Shown: piece after piece, positions 32,556 through 41,777 of the stretch
Position numbering within the stretch: position 1 is the first letter of the stretch
Layout of the letters: every line of letters starts with the position of its first letter
Assembly (NCBI RefSeq): GCF_965227505.1
Contig: NZ_OZ245757.1
Coordinates: forward strand, 2,046,001-2,110,000
Direction of reading: 5' to 3'
DNA from: Pelagibius sp965227505
GTDB lineage: Bacteria; Pseudomonadota; Alphaproteobacteria; Kiloniellales; Kiloniellaceae
Length of the DNA stretch: 64,000 nt
The notes under the pieces: generated by a model
Database searches by the model: none
What the model was told of the DNA's origin: nothing
Seen by the model: only the letters and a program-made list of their open reading frames with translations
Program-made: the position numbers and the translations under genes

Positions 32556-32935
32556 GGTTCCTCCCCGTCGCCCCCGGCGGGATGGGACCATGAGTTTCCC
32601 CATGGCGAGCCTGGGGCGAACTGTCCTCAAGTGGTTGGGCCCTTAAACAAAAGGGCACGGGGTCTTTACGACCGCTATGTAGGCCTATGGTTTCAAAGAT
32701 CGCCCGCCGCTGGCAACAAAAAACACGGGGTAGGCCCCGGAGTAGGCCCCGAGTAGATCCCGGAATAGGTCCCAGAGTAGGCCCCGAACCCGGCGGCGCA
32801 TGCCCGGGAAGTCCGCAGCAATCCGGCACCTTGGATTCTTCTTGGTCCGGTGTTAACTTTTGTGGGTTACGCCGTTCCTCCTAGGGATCGGCGCTTTTTG
32901 TATTCAGACAGCGACGGCGGAAAGGCCAGAGGATC
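32556..32935. other. Intergenic region between EF-G paralogue and argC
   Basis: About 380 bases with no supported gene. It carries both divergent promoters. At 32730-32788 a degenerate 12-13 bp unit, GTAGGCCCCGGA-like, is repeated about five times with decay; otherwise nothing is recognised. Confidence 0.45.
32730..32788. repeat. Degenerate 12-13 bp tandem repeat
   Basis: About five units of GTAGGCCCCGGA in a row, with point changes (GTAGATCCCGGA, ATAGGTCCCAGA), in the divergent promoter region of argC. Confidence 0.7.
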
Positions 32936-33901
32936 ATGACGGCGCGGGTATTCATCGACGGCGAGGCAGGCACGACGGGGCTGCAGATCCGCGCGCGCCT
33001 GGAGGCCCGCGACGATGTCAGCCTGATCCGCCTGGCCGAAGCCGAGCGCAAGGACACCGCCGCGCGCGCCCGGGCGCTGAACGACGCCGATCTGGCCGTC
33101 CTCTGCCTGCCGGACGCGGCGGCGCGCCAGGCGGTCAGCCTGATCGAAAACCCGGAGGTGCGGGTGATCGACGCCAGCACCGCCCACCGCACCGATCCGG
33201 ACTGGACCTACGGCTTTCCGGAGATGGACAAGGATCAGCAGGCCGCCGTCGGTGCCTCCAAGCGGGTCAGCAATCCCGGCTGCTATCCGACCGGGGCCAT
33301 CGCCCTGATCCGGCCGCTGGTCAGCGCCGGGCTGCTGCCGGCCGACTTTCCCGTCACCGTGAACGCGGTCTCCGGCTACAGCGGCGGCGGCAAAGGGCTG
33401 ATCCGGCGCTACGAGGACGCCCAGGCGCCCGACCACCTGGACAAGGCCTACCGCGCCTATGCCCTGGGCCTCGCCCACAAGCACCTGCCGGAGATGCAGC
33501 AGCACGGCCTGCTGGATCACACCCCCCTCTTCGTGCCGGCGGTGGGCAACTACTACAAGGGCATGCTGGTGCAGGTGCCGCTGCAGCTCTGGGCGCTGCC
33601 CGGGCGCCCGGCGGCGGACGACCTGCGCGACCTTCTGGCGCGCCACTATGCCGGCCAGGACTTCGTCTCCGTCGCCCCCGCAGCGGAAAGCGCCAGCCTG
33701 GAAGATCTCGATCCCGAAGGCCTGAACGGCACCAACGCCATGCGGCTTTACGTGTTCGGCAATGCCGCGGGCGATCAGGCCGTGCTGGCCGCGGTGCTCG
33801 ACAACCTCGGCAAGGGCGCTTCCGGCGCAGCAGTGCAGAACCTCAACCTGATGCTCGGCCTCGACCCGCAAGCCGGCCTCGACGCCCGCCTGGCCGCCTA
33901 G
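32936..33901 (+). CDS. argC: N-acetyl-gamma-glutamyl-phosphate reductase, type 2
   Basis: 321 residues, short form typical of type 2 ArgC. NADP-binding GEAGTTGLQI at the start, catalytic Cys116 in SNPGCYPTG, and the YSGGGKG segment. It reduces N-acetylglutamyl phosphate to the semialdehyde in arginine synthesis, drawing with CarAB on the same pathway. AGAGGATC upstream fixes ATG 32936. It is not in an arg operon here. Confidence 0.95.
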   Translation: MTARVFIDGEAGTTGLQIRARLEARDDVSLIRLAEAERKDTAARARALNDADLAVLCLPDAAARQAVSLIENPEVRVIDASTAHRTDPDWTYGFPEMDKDQQAAVGASKRVSNPGCYPTGAIALIRPLVSAGLLPADFPVTVNAVSGYSGGGKGLIRRYEDAQAPDHLDKAYRAYALGLAHKHLPEMQQHGLLDHTPLFVPAVGNYYKGMLVQVPLQLWALPGRPAADDLRDLLARHYAGQDFVSVAPAAESASLEDLDPEGLNGTNAMRLYVFGNAAGDQAVLAAVLDNLGKGASGAAVQNLNLMLGLDPQAGLDARLAA

Positions 33902-33980
33902 GCGGGCGCCGCACCGCACTTATCGGCCCCGGTTCCGACCTTTCCTGATAGGCGCCTTAGCCGGCAAGCATCCGGCCTAT

Positions 33981-34091
33981 GGCTCACCCCCCTCCCGACC
34001 TCCCCCCATCAAGGGGGGAGGGGAATACTCAAGGCGGCTTTGGACAAGAGCCCCCTCCCCCTTGACGGGGGAGGGTTGGGGTGGGGGTGAC
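33981..34091 (-). repeat. 111-bp double-palindrome repeat, copy 2 (inverted)
   Basis: Same length as the 28458-28568 copy. Its reverse complement matches that copy almost without change in the 40-plus bases of the right palindrome and with few differences in the left; the middle ~27 bases differ. Confidence 0.88.
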
Positions 34092-34126
34092 AGCCTCGCC
34101 GCTCCAAGCCGCAGGTCTGCCCGGCC

Positions 34127-34519
34127 TCAGTCCTTTTTCTCGTAGGTGATCAGGCTGATGAGGGCGCCCAAGGGGTCCTTCAGGGTGACGATCCGGCCGA
34201 CGCCCGGTACGTCGAAGGGCTCGCCCAGCAGTTCCGCGCCGCCGGCGGTCGCCGCCGCGGCCCGCTTGTCGACGTCGTCCACCGTGATGAAACTGGCCCA
34301 GCGCACCGGCAGCTCGGCCATCTCCGGCGGACGCTGCAGGATGCCGCCGACGTGCTGGCCGCCGGCCATCAGCACGGTATAGGTGCCGCCGTCGGCCATC
34401 TCCATCGCCTCGGTCTCCCAGCCGACGACATCGCGATAGAAGGCCTTGGCCTTCTCCGCATCGTCGGTCTGCAACTCGCACCAGCTGAAGGCGCCATGGG
34501 TCTGGAAGGCATCGCTCAT
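34127..34519 (-). CDS. VOC (glyoxalase/bleomycin-resistance) family protein
   Basis: 130 residues, one VOC module. It begins HGAFSWCELQTDDAEKAKAFYRDVVGWE, continues GGILQRPPEMAELPVRWASFITVDDVD, and ends LGEPFDVPGVGRIVTLKDPLGALISLITYE, the metal-ligand Glu being in the last strand. AGGAGC six bases before ATG 34519 supports that start. Substrate unknown; such proteins are often dimeric metal-dependent enzymes or binding proteins. Confidence 0.86.
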   Translation of the reverse strand: MSDAFQTHGAFSWCELQTDDAEKAKAFYRDVVGWETEAMEMADGGTYTVLMAGGQHVGGILQRPPEMAELPVRWASFITVDDVDKRAAAATAGGAELLGEPFDVPGVGRIVTLKDPLGALISLITYEKKD

Positions 34520-34729
34520 CGTTCCGCTCCTGTTTTTCGCTTCATTCGTCGTCCGGGCGCAGCGCGGGTGCCGGCCCCTCGATCTTAGACGAAGCGGCAG
34601 CGTGGAACCCGACAGCATCGCCGCGGAAATCCGCCAGAAATGTCGCGCAAGGCCAGAGACGTCAGGCAAAGAAAGAGGGGCGGCCAGGCAGGCCGCCCCC
34701 TTTGATACCTCAGAAAAGCGCTGCCCGGG

Positions 34730-36454
34730 TCAGGCGCTCTGACGCACCTTGCCCAGGAAGGCGGCGACCTGCTGCTTCAGATCCTTGGCATCGCCGTTCA
34801 GGCCCTCGATCGCCGCGACGGCCTGCTGCAGCGCGGTCATGGTCTGCTCGGACGCGCCGCGCACCTCGACGATGGTCGAGGAGACCTTGGCGGTATCGCC
34901 CGCCGCCGACTCGACGTTGCGGCCGATCTCCTGGGTCGCGGCATTCTGCTCCTCCACCGCCGAGGCGATTGCCGTGGTGGACTCGTTGACCTGGCCGATG
35001 ACGTCGCGAATGCCGGCGATGGCCGAAACCGCTTCCGAGGTCGCCTGCTGCATGGCGTTGATCTGGCCGGAGATCTCTTCCGTTGCCTTGGTGGTCTGCG
35101 AGGCCAGGGTCTTGACCTCGTTGGCCACCACCGCAAAGCCCTTGCCGGCGTCGCCGGCGCGGGCCGCCTCGATGGTGGCGTTCAGCGCCAGCAGGTTGGT
35201 CTGCTCGGCAATCTCGTTGATCAGCTTCACGACGTCGCCGATCTTCTGGGCGGCGGTGTCGAGGGACTGAACCGTCTGGTTGGTCGACTCCGCCTCCTGC
35301 ACCGCGCCCGAGGCGATCTTCGCCGACTCGCTGGCGCGCCGGGCGATCTCGCCGATCGACGCGGACATCTCTTCAGAGGCCGCCGCGACGCTGTCCACGT
35401 TGCCGCTCGCCCCTTCGGCGGCGCCGGAAACCAGGGCGCTTTTCTCGCTGGTCTCGGTTGCCAGTTCCCGCACCTGGCGGGTGGCGGCATCGATGTTGCT
35501 GGCCGCGTCCAGCACGCTGGTGACCTTGCCGGCCACCGACTGCTCGAACTCGTTCGCCAGGGCGCCCATCGCCTCGCGCTTCTCCGACGCCGCGCGCGCT
35601 TCCTGCTGATGGCGTTCGTCCTCCAGGCGGCGCTTCTCCAGGGCATTCTCTTTGAACACCTGAACGGCGCGCGCCATATCGCCGATCTCGTCGCCCTGCC
35701 GCTGATAGGCGACCTCCACGGCGGTGTCGTCCTGCGCCAGGCGATTCATCACCTCCGCCAGCCGCGGCAGCGGGCGCAGCAGCATGCGGAAGGCGGCGAA
35801 AGCGATCAGAGCCGTGACGACGATGGCGATGGCCGCCGTGATTGCCAGCTTGCTGGTCAGGGAGTCGAGCACCGCGTTCACGTTGGACTTCAGCACCCCG
35901 GCATAGAGGATGCCGATCACGTCACCTCCGGGGGAGAAGATCGGCTGATAGATGGTGTAGTAGGCCTTGCCGAGAATCACTGCTTCACCACTGAAGGTCT
36001 CGCCCTTGGTGACGACCGGATAGACCGCGCCCTTCTGGCCCAGCGGCGTCCCGATCGCGCGGCTGCCGTCGTCCTTCTTGATGTTGGTCGTGCGGCGCCA
36101 GAAGTCCCGGCTTTCGTCTTCCCAGACGAAGACGGTCGCCGTCTCGCCGGTCAGATCGCCGATGCGATCGATCATCGCGTGATCGGGAAAGTCCGGGATA
36201 CCGTCGATGGCCATCCGCCGAACCTGCGGGCCCTGGCGGGTGACTTGCAGCTGCGGGTAGCGCTCCGCGAAGATGTCAGCGGCGATGCGCAGGCTCGAAG
36301 CCTGGCGGTCGACGACCTGGTTGCGGATCTCCGCCTGGATGGCAAAGACGGCCGCCGTCGCACAGGCCGCAGCCGCCAGCACGATCAAGACAATCGTCAG
36401 CACCATCGTCTTGGTCGTCAGCTTGACATTGTTCATGAAAAACAAGGGTTTCAT
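34730..36454 (-). CDS. Methyl-accepting chemotaxis protein with periplasmic Cache domain
   Basis: 574 residues. TM1 is VLTIVLIVLAAAACATAAVF; a periplasmic region of about 160 residues follows (single-Cache type, with GDVIGILYAGVLK before TM2 ITAAIAIVVTALIAFAAF). Then come a HAMP linker and a cytoplasmic signalling domain with the hairpin tip EIAEQTNLLALNATIEAARA and AGKGFAVVANEVKTLA. It relays a ligand signal to CheA/CheW. The ligand cannot be read. Start ATG 36454 has GGGAG five bases before; the longer GTG start adds three residues. Confidence 0.93.
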   Translation of the reverse strand: MKPLFFMNNVKLTTKTMVLTIVLIVLAAAACATAAVFAIQAEIRNQVVDRQASSLRIAADIFAERYPQLQVTRQGPQVRRMAIDGIPDFPDHAMIDRIGDLTGETATVFVWEDESRDFWRRTTNIKKDDGSRAIGTPLGQKGAVYPVVTKGETFSGEAVILGKAYYTIYQPIFSPGGDVIGILYAGVLKSNVNAVLDSLTSKLAITAAIAIVVTALIAFAAFRMLLRPLPRLAEVMNRLAQDDTAVEVAYQRQGDEIGDMARAVQVFKENALEKRRLEDERHQQEARAASEKREAMGALANEFEQSVAGKVTSVLDAASNIDAATRQVRELATETSEKSALVSGAAEGASGNVDSVAAASEEMSASIGEIARRASESAKIASGAVQEAESTNQTVQSLDTAAQKIGDVVKLINEIAEQTNLLALNATIEAARAGDAGKGFAVVANEVKTLASQTTKATEEISGQINAMQQATSEAVSAIAGIRDVIGQVNESTTAIASAVEEQNAATQEIGRNVESAAGDTAKVSSTIVEVRGASEQTMTALQQAVAAIEGLNGDAKDLKQQVAAFLGKVRQSA

Positions 36455-36666
36455 AACTCCCACTCTCTCCGTACCGCAGAAAACATTTCTTCTTCAGATC
36501 GCTACGCAATGTATTCAAATGCTTCTTATCATTTGTTTAATCCCCTTAGAGGCGTCGGTGGATCGCCCTTCGCGTTCATTCCGGGGGAGCTATCGATGCG
36601 GGGATGATCTTTGCCACTGCCTCTCCAGCACACTGAAGCCGGGTGGTCCCGGCCGCCGGCTCCGGA

Positions 36667-37935
36667 TCAGGCCTTCCGCAGTTCGCCGATCCGCCGACGC
36701 AGGTAGGCCTGCTCGGCGGGATTGACAGCGAGGCCGAGGGCGGCCTCGTAGCGCTCGAGCGCCGCCGGGGCGTCGCCGGCCTCGGCCAGCAACGCGGCCC
36801 GGGCCGCATGGAAGTGATGATAGCGCTGCAGTTCCGGCTGGCCCGAGAGCGCGTCCAGCATGGCTAGGCCGGCGGCAAGGTCGCCCGCCTTGGCGATGGC
36901 GACGGCGCGGTTGAGGCGCACCACCGGCCCACCCTGATAGCGCTCCAGAATCCCGTAGAGCTCGGCGATCTGCGCCCAGTCCGTCGCCGCGGCCGTCTCC
37001 GCCTCGGCGTGGAGAGCGGCGATGGCGGCCTGGATCTGGTACGGTCCGGGCCGCTTGCGGCGCAGCGCCTGCTCCACCAGCGCCTGACCTTCGACGATCA
37101 TCTGGCGGTCCCAGAGGCTGCGGTCCTGCTCGTCCAGCGCCACGATGTCGCCGGCGCCGTCCAGCCGCGCATCGCGGCGCGAATGCTGCAGCAGGATGAG
37201 TGCCAGCAGGCCGCTCACTTCGGACTCGCCGCCGTAAAGGCGCTTCAGCAGGCGCGCCAGGCGCAGGGCCTCCAGGCAGAGGTCCCGGCGCACCAATTCG
37301 GGCGCCCGGTGCGCCTTGTAGCCTTCGTTGAAAATCAGGTAGACCACCGAGAGGACGGCCCCCAGACGCGCCGGCAGATCACGGGCATCGGGCACCTCGT
37401 AGGGCACACCCTCCTCGGCCAGGCGACGCTTGGCGCGCAGCAGACGCTGCTGCATGGCGCTCGGCTGCACCAGGAAGGCGCGTCCAATCTCCTCCACCGA
37501 AAGCCCGGCAACGGTCTTCAGGGTGAGCGCGATCTGCAGGTCCTCGCCGAGGCTCGGATGGCAGCAGGTGAAGATCAGCCGCAGCAGGTCGTCGCGCAGA
37601 TGCAGGCGCAGCACGTCGGCGCTGAGGTCCAGGTCCGGCGGGCCGCCGGGAGCAAGCTGGCGTTCGGCCCGGCAGTACGCGGATTCCAGGGAGCGGCGGC
37701 GGATCTGGTCGATGGCCTTGTTGCGCCCGGTCTGGATCAGCCAGGCGGAGGGATTGTCGGGCAGGCCCCGCGCCGGCCAGACCTCCAGCGCCCGCGCCAG
37801 GGCCTCCTGCAAGGCGTCTTCGGCCGGGTCGAGGCCGCCGAGCAGACGGATGAGGGTCGCCAGGGCCTTGGGTCGTGCCACCTTCAGGGCCGCCGCGATC
37901 TCCTCGGCTGACGCGATCGCCTGAGCTGATGCCAT
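36667..37935 (-). CDS. ECF-type sigma factor with C-terminal helical extension (ECF42-like)
   Basis: 422 residues, far longer than a minimal ECF sigma. Sigma2 has DALQEALARALEVWPARGLPDNPSAWL and the -10-binding helix; sigma4 shows GLSVEEIGRAFLVQPSAMQQRLLRAKRRL. The C-terminal ~220 residues (NEGYKAH ... LYGILERYQGGPVVRLNRAVA) are the DUF6596-type, TPR-like extension. The DGPF/YciI gene just upstream is the usual ECF42 partner, so they form a recognised pair. It would direct a small stress or signalling regulon, without an evident anti-sigma gene. Confidence 0.88.
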   Translation of the reverse strand: MASAQAIASAEEIAAALKVARPKALATLIRLLGGLDPAEDALQEALARALEVWPARGLPDNPSAWLIQTGRNKAIDQIRRRSLESAYCRAERQLAPGGPPDLDLSADVLRLHLRDDLLRLIFTCCHPSLGEDLQIALTLKTVAGLSVEEIGRAFLVQPSAMQQRLLRAKRRLAEEGVPYEVPDARDLPARLGAVLSVVYLIFNEGYKAHRAPELVRRDLCLEALRLARLLKRLYGGESEVSGLLALILLQHSRRDARLDGAGDIVALDEQDRSLWDRQMIVEGQALVEQALRRKRPGPYQIQAAIAALHAEAETAAATDWAQIAELYGILERYQGGPVVRLNRAVAIAKAGDLAAGLAMLDALSGQPELQRYHHFHAARAALLAEAGDAPAALERYEAALGLAVNPAEQAYLRRRIGELRKA

Positions 37936-37983
37936 TCCCCCTCCTCGCGCGCCGGGCCTGCTTCGGGCCCGGTCTCGGGGCTG

Positions 37984-38352
37984 CTACCGCTTCTCGGGCG
38001 GATCCGACATATACATGATCGGACGCACCTCGATGCAGCCGGTGGGCACACTGGGCAGCATCTTCGCATAGCCGGTGGCTTCTTCCAGGCTGGCGCAGTC
38101 GAGGATGTAGAGGCCCAGAAGCTGCTCCTTGGTTTCGGCAAAGGGCCCGTCGATCAGCCGAACCTCGCCGTCTTTCCGGCGCACCGTGGTGGCTGCGCCG
38201 CTCGGCACCAGCCGGCTGGCGGCCACGAACGCGCCGTTGCCGCGTGTGACCTCGTGCAGCTTGCGGTGCTCCGCCAGGGCTGCTTCCTCCTCGGCGGCAC
38301 TCAATGCCTCGACCTCTTCCTCGGCCTGATAGATCAACAGCGTATACAGCAT
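37984..38352 (-). CDS. YciI-like (DGPF) family protein
   Basis: 122 residues. The family motif DGPFAETKE is at residues ~68-76, after VRRKDGEVRLI, and the fold is a ferredoxin-like dimer. Proteins with the DGPF motif sit next to ECF42 sigma factors in many bacteria; the sigma gene begins 49 bases downstream on the same strand. Whether it senses a signal for the sigma factor is not established. Confidence 0.87.
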   Translation of the reverse strand: MLYTLLIYQAEEEVEALSAAEEEAALAEHRKLHEVTRGNGAFVAASRLVPSGAATTVRRKDGEVRLIDGPFAETKEQLLGLYILDCASLEEATGYAKMLPSVPTGCIEVRPIMYMSDPPEKR

Positions 38353-38428
38353 GGATCCGTCCCCCTTCTGGCTGTCCGCTCTCTTATCCTAGACGAATCC
38401 CGGACCCGGTTTCCGACAGGGCGCCGGA

Positions 38429-39049
38429 TCAGGCACCCGGTTTCTGATAGCGGTCCCAGATCGCCTTGACCCCCGGTTCCGCGAGGAGGGCCGTGCGCAG
38501 CCGGGCAATCGCCGGGCGGCTTTGCGCCGGGGGATACCAGTCGGTGAGCATGAGCAGGTAGGGATCGAGCGCCGAGAGGCGCTCGCCACCGAAAAAGGGG
38601 CCGGGGGTCAGCGGATCGTCCAGAACCGCGAAGAGGCGCTCGAGTTCCTCCGCCGCGGCCTGCTTCACGCCGGCGATCCCGGCTTCCTCTGCCGTAAAGC
38701 GCTTGGGGTAGTAGTAGCGCAGATCGGCGCCGTAGAGGTTGACCGCCATAAAGAACAGCCAGCGGTCAAAGGCCGCCCGCTCGAGGCTGCCGGGCGGCGG
38801 TGCCAGACGCGCCTCCGGCGTGCTGTCGGCGATGTGCAGGACCATGGCCGCCGATTCCGTCATGACCTGTCCGTCCGGCAGGATCATGACCGGCACCTGA
38901 CCCATGGGATTCAGGCGGCGAAACTCCGCGCCCCAATGCTCCTTGGCATCCCAGTCGACAAGCACCCGCTCGTAGGGCGTTCCAGCCAGGGCCATAACCA
39001 CTTCGGGCGCGAAGGCCCCGGTGTTCTCGGCCCAGTAAAGCTTGTACAT
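38429..39049 (-). CDS. Glutathione S-transferase family protein
   Basis: 206 residues. N-terminal thioredoxin-like domain with MYKLYWAENTGAFAPEVVMAL and the GSH-contact VPVMILPDGQVMTESAAMV (cis-Pro after V), then the all-helical C-terminal domain (ERAAFDRWLFFMAVNLYGADLRYYYP). I start at ATG 39049, where GGGAG lies upstream, rather than at the longer 39124 frame. The cosubstrate is unknown; some GSTs serve as glutathione-dependent isomerases or dehalogenases. Confidence 0.87.
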   Translation of the reverse strand: MYKLYWAENTGAFAPEVVMALAGTPYERVLVDWDAKEHWGAEFRRLNPMGQVPVMILPDGQVMTESAAMVLHIADSTPEARLAPPPGSLERAAFDRWLFFMAVNLYGADLRYYYPKRFTAEEAGIAGVKQAAAEELERLFAVLDDPLTPGPFFGGERLSALDPYLLMLTDWYPPAQSRPAIARLRTALLAEPGVKAIWDRYQKPGA

Positions 39050-39090
39050 CGCGTCTCCCATCACCGATCCGGACTTGCGCAGGCCGAACC

Positions 39091-40506
39091 TTAGCCCGGC
39101 GGCCTCCTGCCAAACCACGGACAAGCCGCCTCGAACTGGGCGGCCAGGGCGAAGAGGCGCGCCTCTTCGCCAACCGGCGCGGCGACCTGCACGCCGATGG
39201 GCAAGCCTTCCTCAGACCAGTGCAGCGGCAGCGAGGCCGCCGGCTGGCCGGACATGTTGAACATCTGGGTAAAGGCGACGTAGGGCTGGACGGCGCGGAT
39301 GAAACCGTCGAAGTCGTCGCGCAGCGTGTCGATGGTGCCGAGGCGCGGCGGCGGCTGCGCCATGGTGGGCGACAGGACGATGTCATACGCGCTAAGGAAG
39401 GCGGCAAGGCGCTCACCGACGGAGCGCACCACCTGCTGGGCGCGCAGATAGTCCCTGGCCGCGATCCCGTTGCCCCGTTCGACGAAGCGCCAGGTGACGA
39501 TCTCCAGGTCCTGCTCGGTTGCGCCCTCGGGCCAGAGCGGATTGCCGGGGCCCAGGGCATCAGCCATGTTGGCGCCGACGATGACGGTCATGGCCTGGCG
39601 CAGGGCGACATAGTCGATGTCCGGCGCCGCCTCCACGACCTCGTGGCCGAGCTCGGCGGCCAGCGCCGCGGCCTTTGCAAGCGCCGCCGTGCAGTCCGGA
39701 TGGACCGGCACGTCCTCCGGAGTCTGCTGGTGCCAGGCGATGCGCAGCCGGCCGGGATCGGACCCCACCGCCTCCAGAAAGGGCCGCTCGGGCTTCGGCA
39801 GGCTGTAGGGATGGTAGGCGGGCGGGCCGCAGGTGGCATCCAGAAGCGCGGCGGAATCGCGCACCGAGCGCGTCACGGCATGAAAAGCCGTCATCCCCGC
39901 CCAGGCGTCATTGGTGACGTTGCGCCCGCGGCTGGGCTTCAGCCCGAAGAGCCCGCAGCAGGAGGCCGGGATGCGGATCGATCCGCCGCCGTCGGAGGCA
40001 TGGGCAATCGGCACCATGCCTGCCGCCACCGCCGCACCGGCCCCGCCGCTGGACCCGCCCGAGGAGGTGTCCAGGTTCCAGGGGTTGCGGGTCGCGCCAT
40101 GCTGCGCCGTCTCGGTGCTGACGTTGAGGCCGAACTCCGAGGTGGCGGACTTGCCGACGACGACCAGCCCCGCCGCGCGCCAGCGCGCCACCATGGGGTC
40201 GTCGAAGGGCGCGCGGTAGTCGGCGCACCAGCGGCTGCCGTTGCCACAGGGCCGCCCGCGCCGGAAGGTGTAGAGGTCCTTCAGCAGAAAGGGCAGGCCG
40301 GCGAAGGGGCCGTCCCAGCCGCCCTCGGCCAGCTCCGCCCGTGCCGCGTCGTAGAAGCGGTGCACCACGGCGTTGACGGCGGGGTCGCGCGCCTCGATGC
40401 GGGCGATCGCCGCCTCCAACACCTCGGCGGCGGCGACCTCGCCACGGCGGATCAGCTCGGCGAGGCCGAGCCCGTCGTAATCGTCCAGCAGGGCGTCCTG
40501 CGGCAC
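39091..40506 (-). CDS. Amidase-signature family enzyme
   Basis: 471 residues. The Ser-cisSer-Lys triad is visible: Lys in VVGKSATSEFGLN, and cis-Ser plus nucleophile in TSSGGSSGGAGAAVAAG, followed by SDGGGSIRIPASCCGLFGLKPSRGR. The C-terminal substrate loop (FAGLPFLLKDLYTFRRG near the N-terminus) is of the general amidase type. It hydrolyses an amide; the actual substrate is unclear. It is not adjacent to gatC/gatB, so a tRNA amidotransferase role is unlikely. Confidence 0.88.
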   Translation of the reverse strand: MPQDALLDDYDGLGLAELIRRGEVAAAEVLEAAIARIEARDPAVNAVVHRFYDAARAELAEGGWDGPFAGLPFLLKDLYTFRRGRPCGNGSRWCADYRAPFDDPMVARWRAAGLVVVGKSATSEFGLNVSTETAQHGATRNPWNLDTSSGGSSGGAGAAVAAGMVPIAHASDGGGSIRIPASCCGLFGLKPSRGRNVTNDAWAGMTAFHAVTRSVRDSAALLDATCGPPAYHPYSLPKPERPFLEAVGSDPGRLRIAWHQQTPEDVPVHPDCTAALAKAAALAAELGHEVVEAAPDIDYVALRQAMTVIVGANMADALGPGNPLWPEGATEQDLEIVTWRFVERGNGIAARDYLRAQQVVRSVGERLAAFLSAYDIVLSPTMAQPPPRLGTIDTLRDDFDGFIRAVQPYVAFTQMFNMSGQPAASLPLHWSEEGLPIGVQVAAPVGEEARLFALAAQFEAACPWFGRRPPG

Positions 40507-40571
40507 TGCGCCCCCTTCCGCGTCAGCCGCCCATGGCGGCGCTAATCGTTCCGGGTTCAGTCGGCCCGGAT

Positions 40572-41777
40572 TCAGTCAGCAAGCGCTTCGCAGGCCGTCT
40601 TGATGCGCTTGCAGGCCTCCTCCAGCGCCTCGGTCGAGGTGGCGTAGGAGACCCGGAAGTGGGGCGAGAGGCCGAAGGCCGCGCCGTGCACCGCCGCGAC
40701 ACCGACCGATTCCAGCAGATAGGTGACGAAATCCTCGTCGGTCTCGAGGACCTTGCCGTCGGGCGTCTTCTTGCCGATGCAGCCGGCGCAGGAGGGATAG
40801 ACGTAGAAGGCGCCCTCCGGCTTGTGGCAGTGCAGGCCCGGGCAGTCGTTCAGCATGGAGACGACGAGATCGCGGCGCTGCTTGAAGACCTCGGCCCGCT
40901 CCGGGATGAAATCCTGCGTGCCGTTGAGCGCCTCCACCGCCGCCGCCTGGCTGATCGACGAGGGATTGGAGGTCGACTGCGACTGCACCTTTGCAATCGC
41001 CTTGATCAGCGGCTGGGGGCCGCCGGCATAGCCGATGCGCCAGCCGGTCATGGCATAGGCCTTGGAGACGCCGTTCATGGTGAGGGTGCGGTCCTTCAGG
41101 CCCGGCTCCACCTGGGCCGGGGTCACGAACTCGAAGTCGTCGTAGACCAGGTGTTCGTACATGTCGTCCGTCAGCACCCAGACCTGGGGATGGCGCATCA
41201 GCACGTCGGTCAGCGCCTTCATCTCCGCGCGGGAATAGGCCGCGCCGGTCGGGTTGGAGGGGCTGTTGAGGATCAGCCAGCGGGTCTTGGGCGTGATCGC
41301 TGCCTCCAGCGCCTCCGGCTGCAGCTTGAAGTTCTGATTAGCGCCGCAGGACACGATCACCGGCTCGCCCTCGGCCAGCAGCACCATGTCCGGGTAGGAC
41401 ACCCAGTAGGGCGCCGGAATGATGACCTCGTCGCCCGGGTTCACGGTGGCCTGGAAGGCGTTGTAGAGCACCTGCTTGCCACCGGTGCCGACGGTGATCT
41501 CGGCCGGGCCGTAGTCCAGCCCGTTCTCGCGCTTGAACTTGGCGGCAATCGCTTCCTTCAGCGCCGGCGTGCCGTCGACGGCGGTGTATTTGGTATCGCC
41601 CGCGTTGATAGCGGCAACCGCCGCCGCCTTGATGTTGTCGGGGGTATCGAAGTCCGGTTCGCCGGCGCCCAGGCCGATGACGTCCTTGCCCGCGGCTTTC
41701 AGTTCACGCGCCTTCGTGGAGACGGCAATGGTGGGCGAGGGCTTGATTCGCGACAAACGCTCCGCGATCACGGACAT
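40572..41777 (-). CDS. aspC: Aspartate/tyrosine-type PLP aminotransferase
   Basis: 401 residues. Fold type I PLP enzyme of subfamily I-gamma: GLGAGEPDFDTPDNIK, the cofactor-binding ILNSPSNPTGAAYS, VLTDDMYEHLVYDD, and the Schiff-base Lys in NGVSKAYAMTGWRIGYAGG. The C-terminal YPSCAGCIGK segment has extra Cys. It transfers amino groups between aspartate/aromatic amino acids and 2-oxoglutarate; exact substrate range is uncertain. GGGAGAA upstream fixes ATG 41777. Confidence 0.93.
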   Translation of the reverse strand: MSVIAERLSRIKPSPTIAVSTKARELKAAGKDVIGLGAGEPDFDTPDNIKAAAVAAINAGDTKYTAVDGTPALKEAIAAKFKRENGLDYGPAEITVGTGGKQVLYNAFQATVNPGDEVIIPAPYWVSYPDMVLLAEGEPVIVSCGANQNFKLQPEALEAAITPKTRWLILNSPSNPTGAAYSRAEMKALTDVLMRHPQVWVLTDDMYEHLVYDDFEFVTPAQVEPGLKDRTLTMNGVSKAYAMTGWRIGYAGGPQPLIKAIAKVQSQSTSNPSSISQAAAVEALNGTQDFIPERAEVFKQRRDLVVSMLNDCPGLHCHKPEGAFYVYPSCAGCIGKKTPDGKVLETDEDFVTYLLESVGVAAVHGAAFGLSPHFRVSYATSTEALEEACKRIKTACEALAD

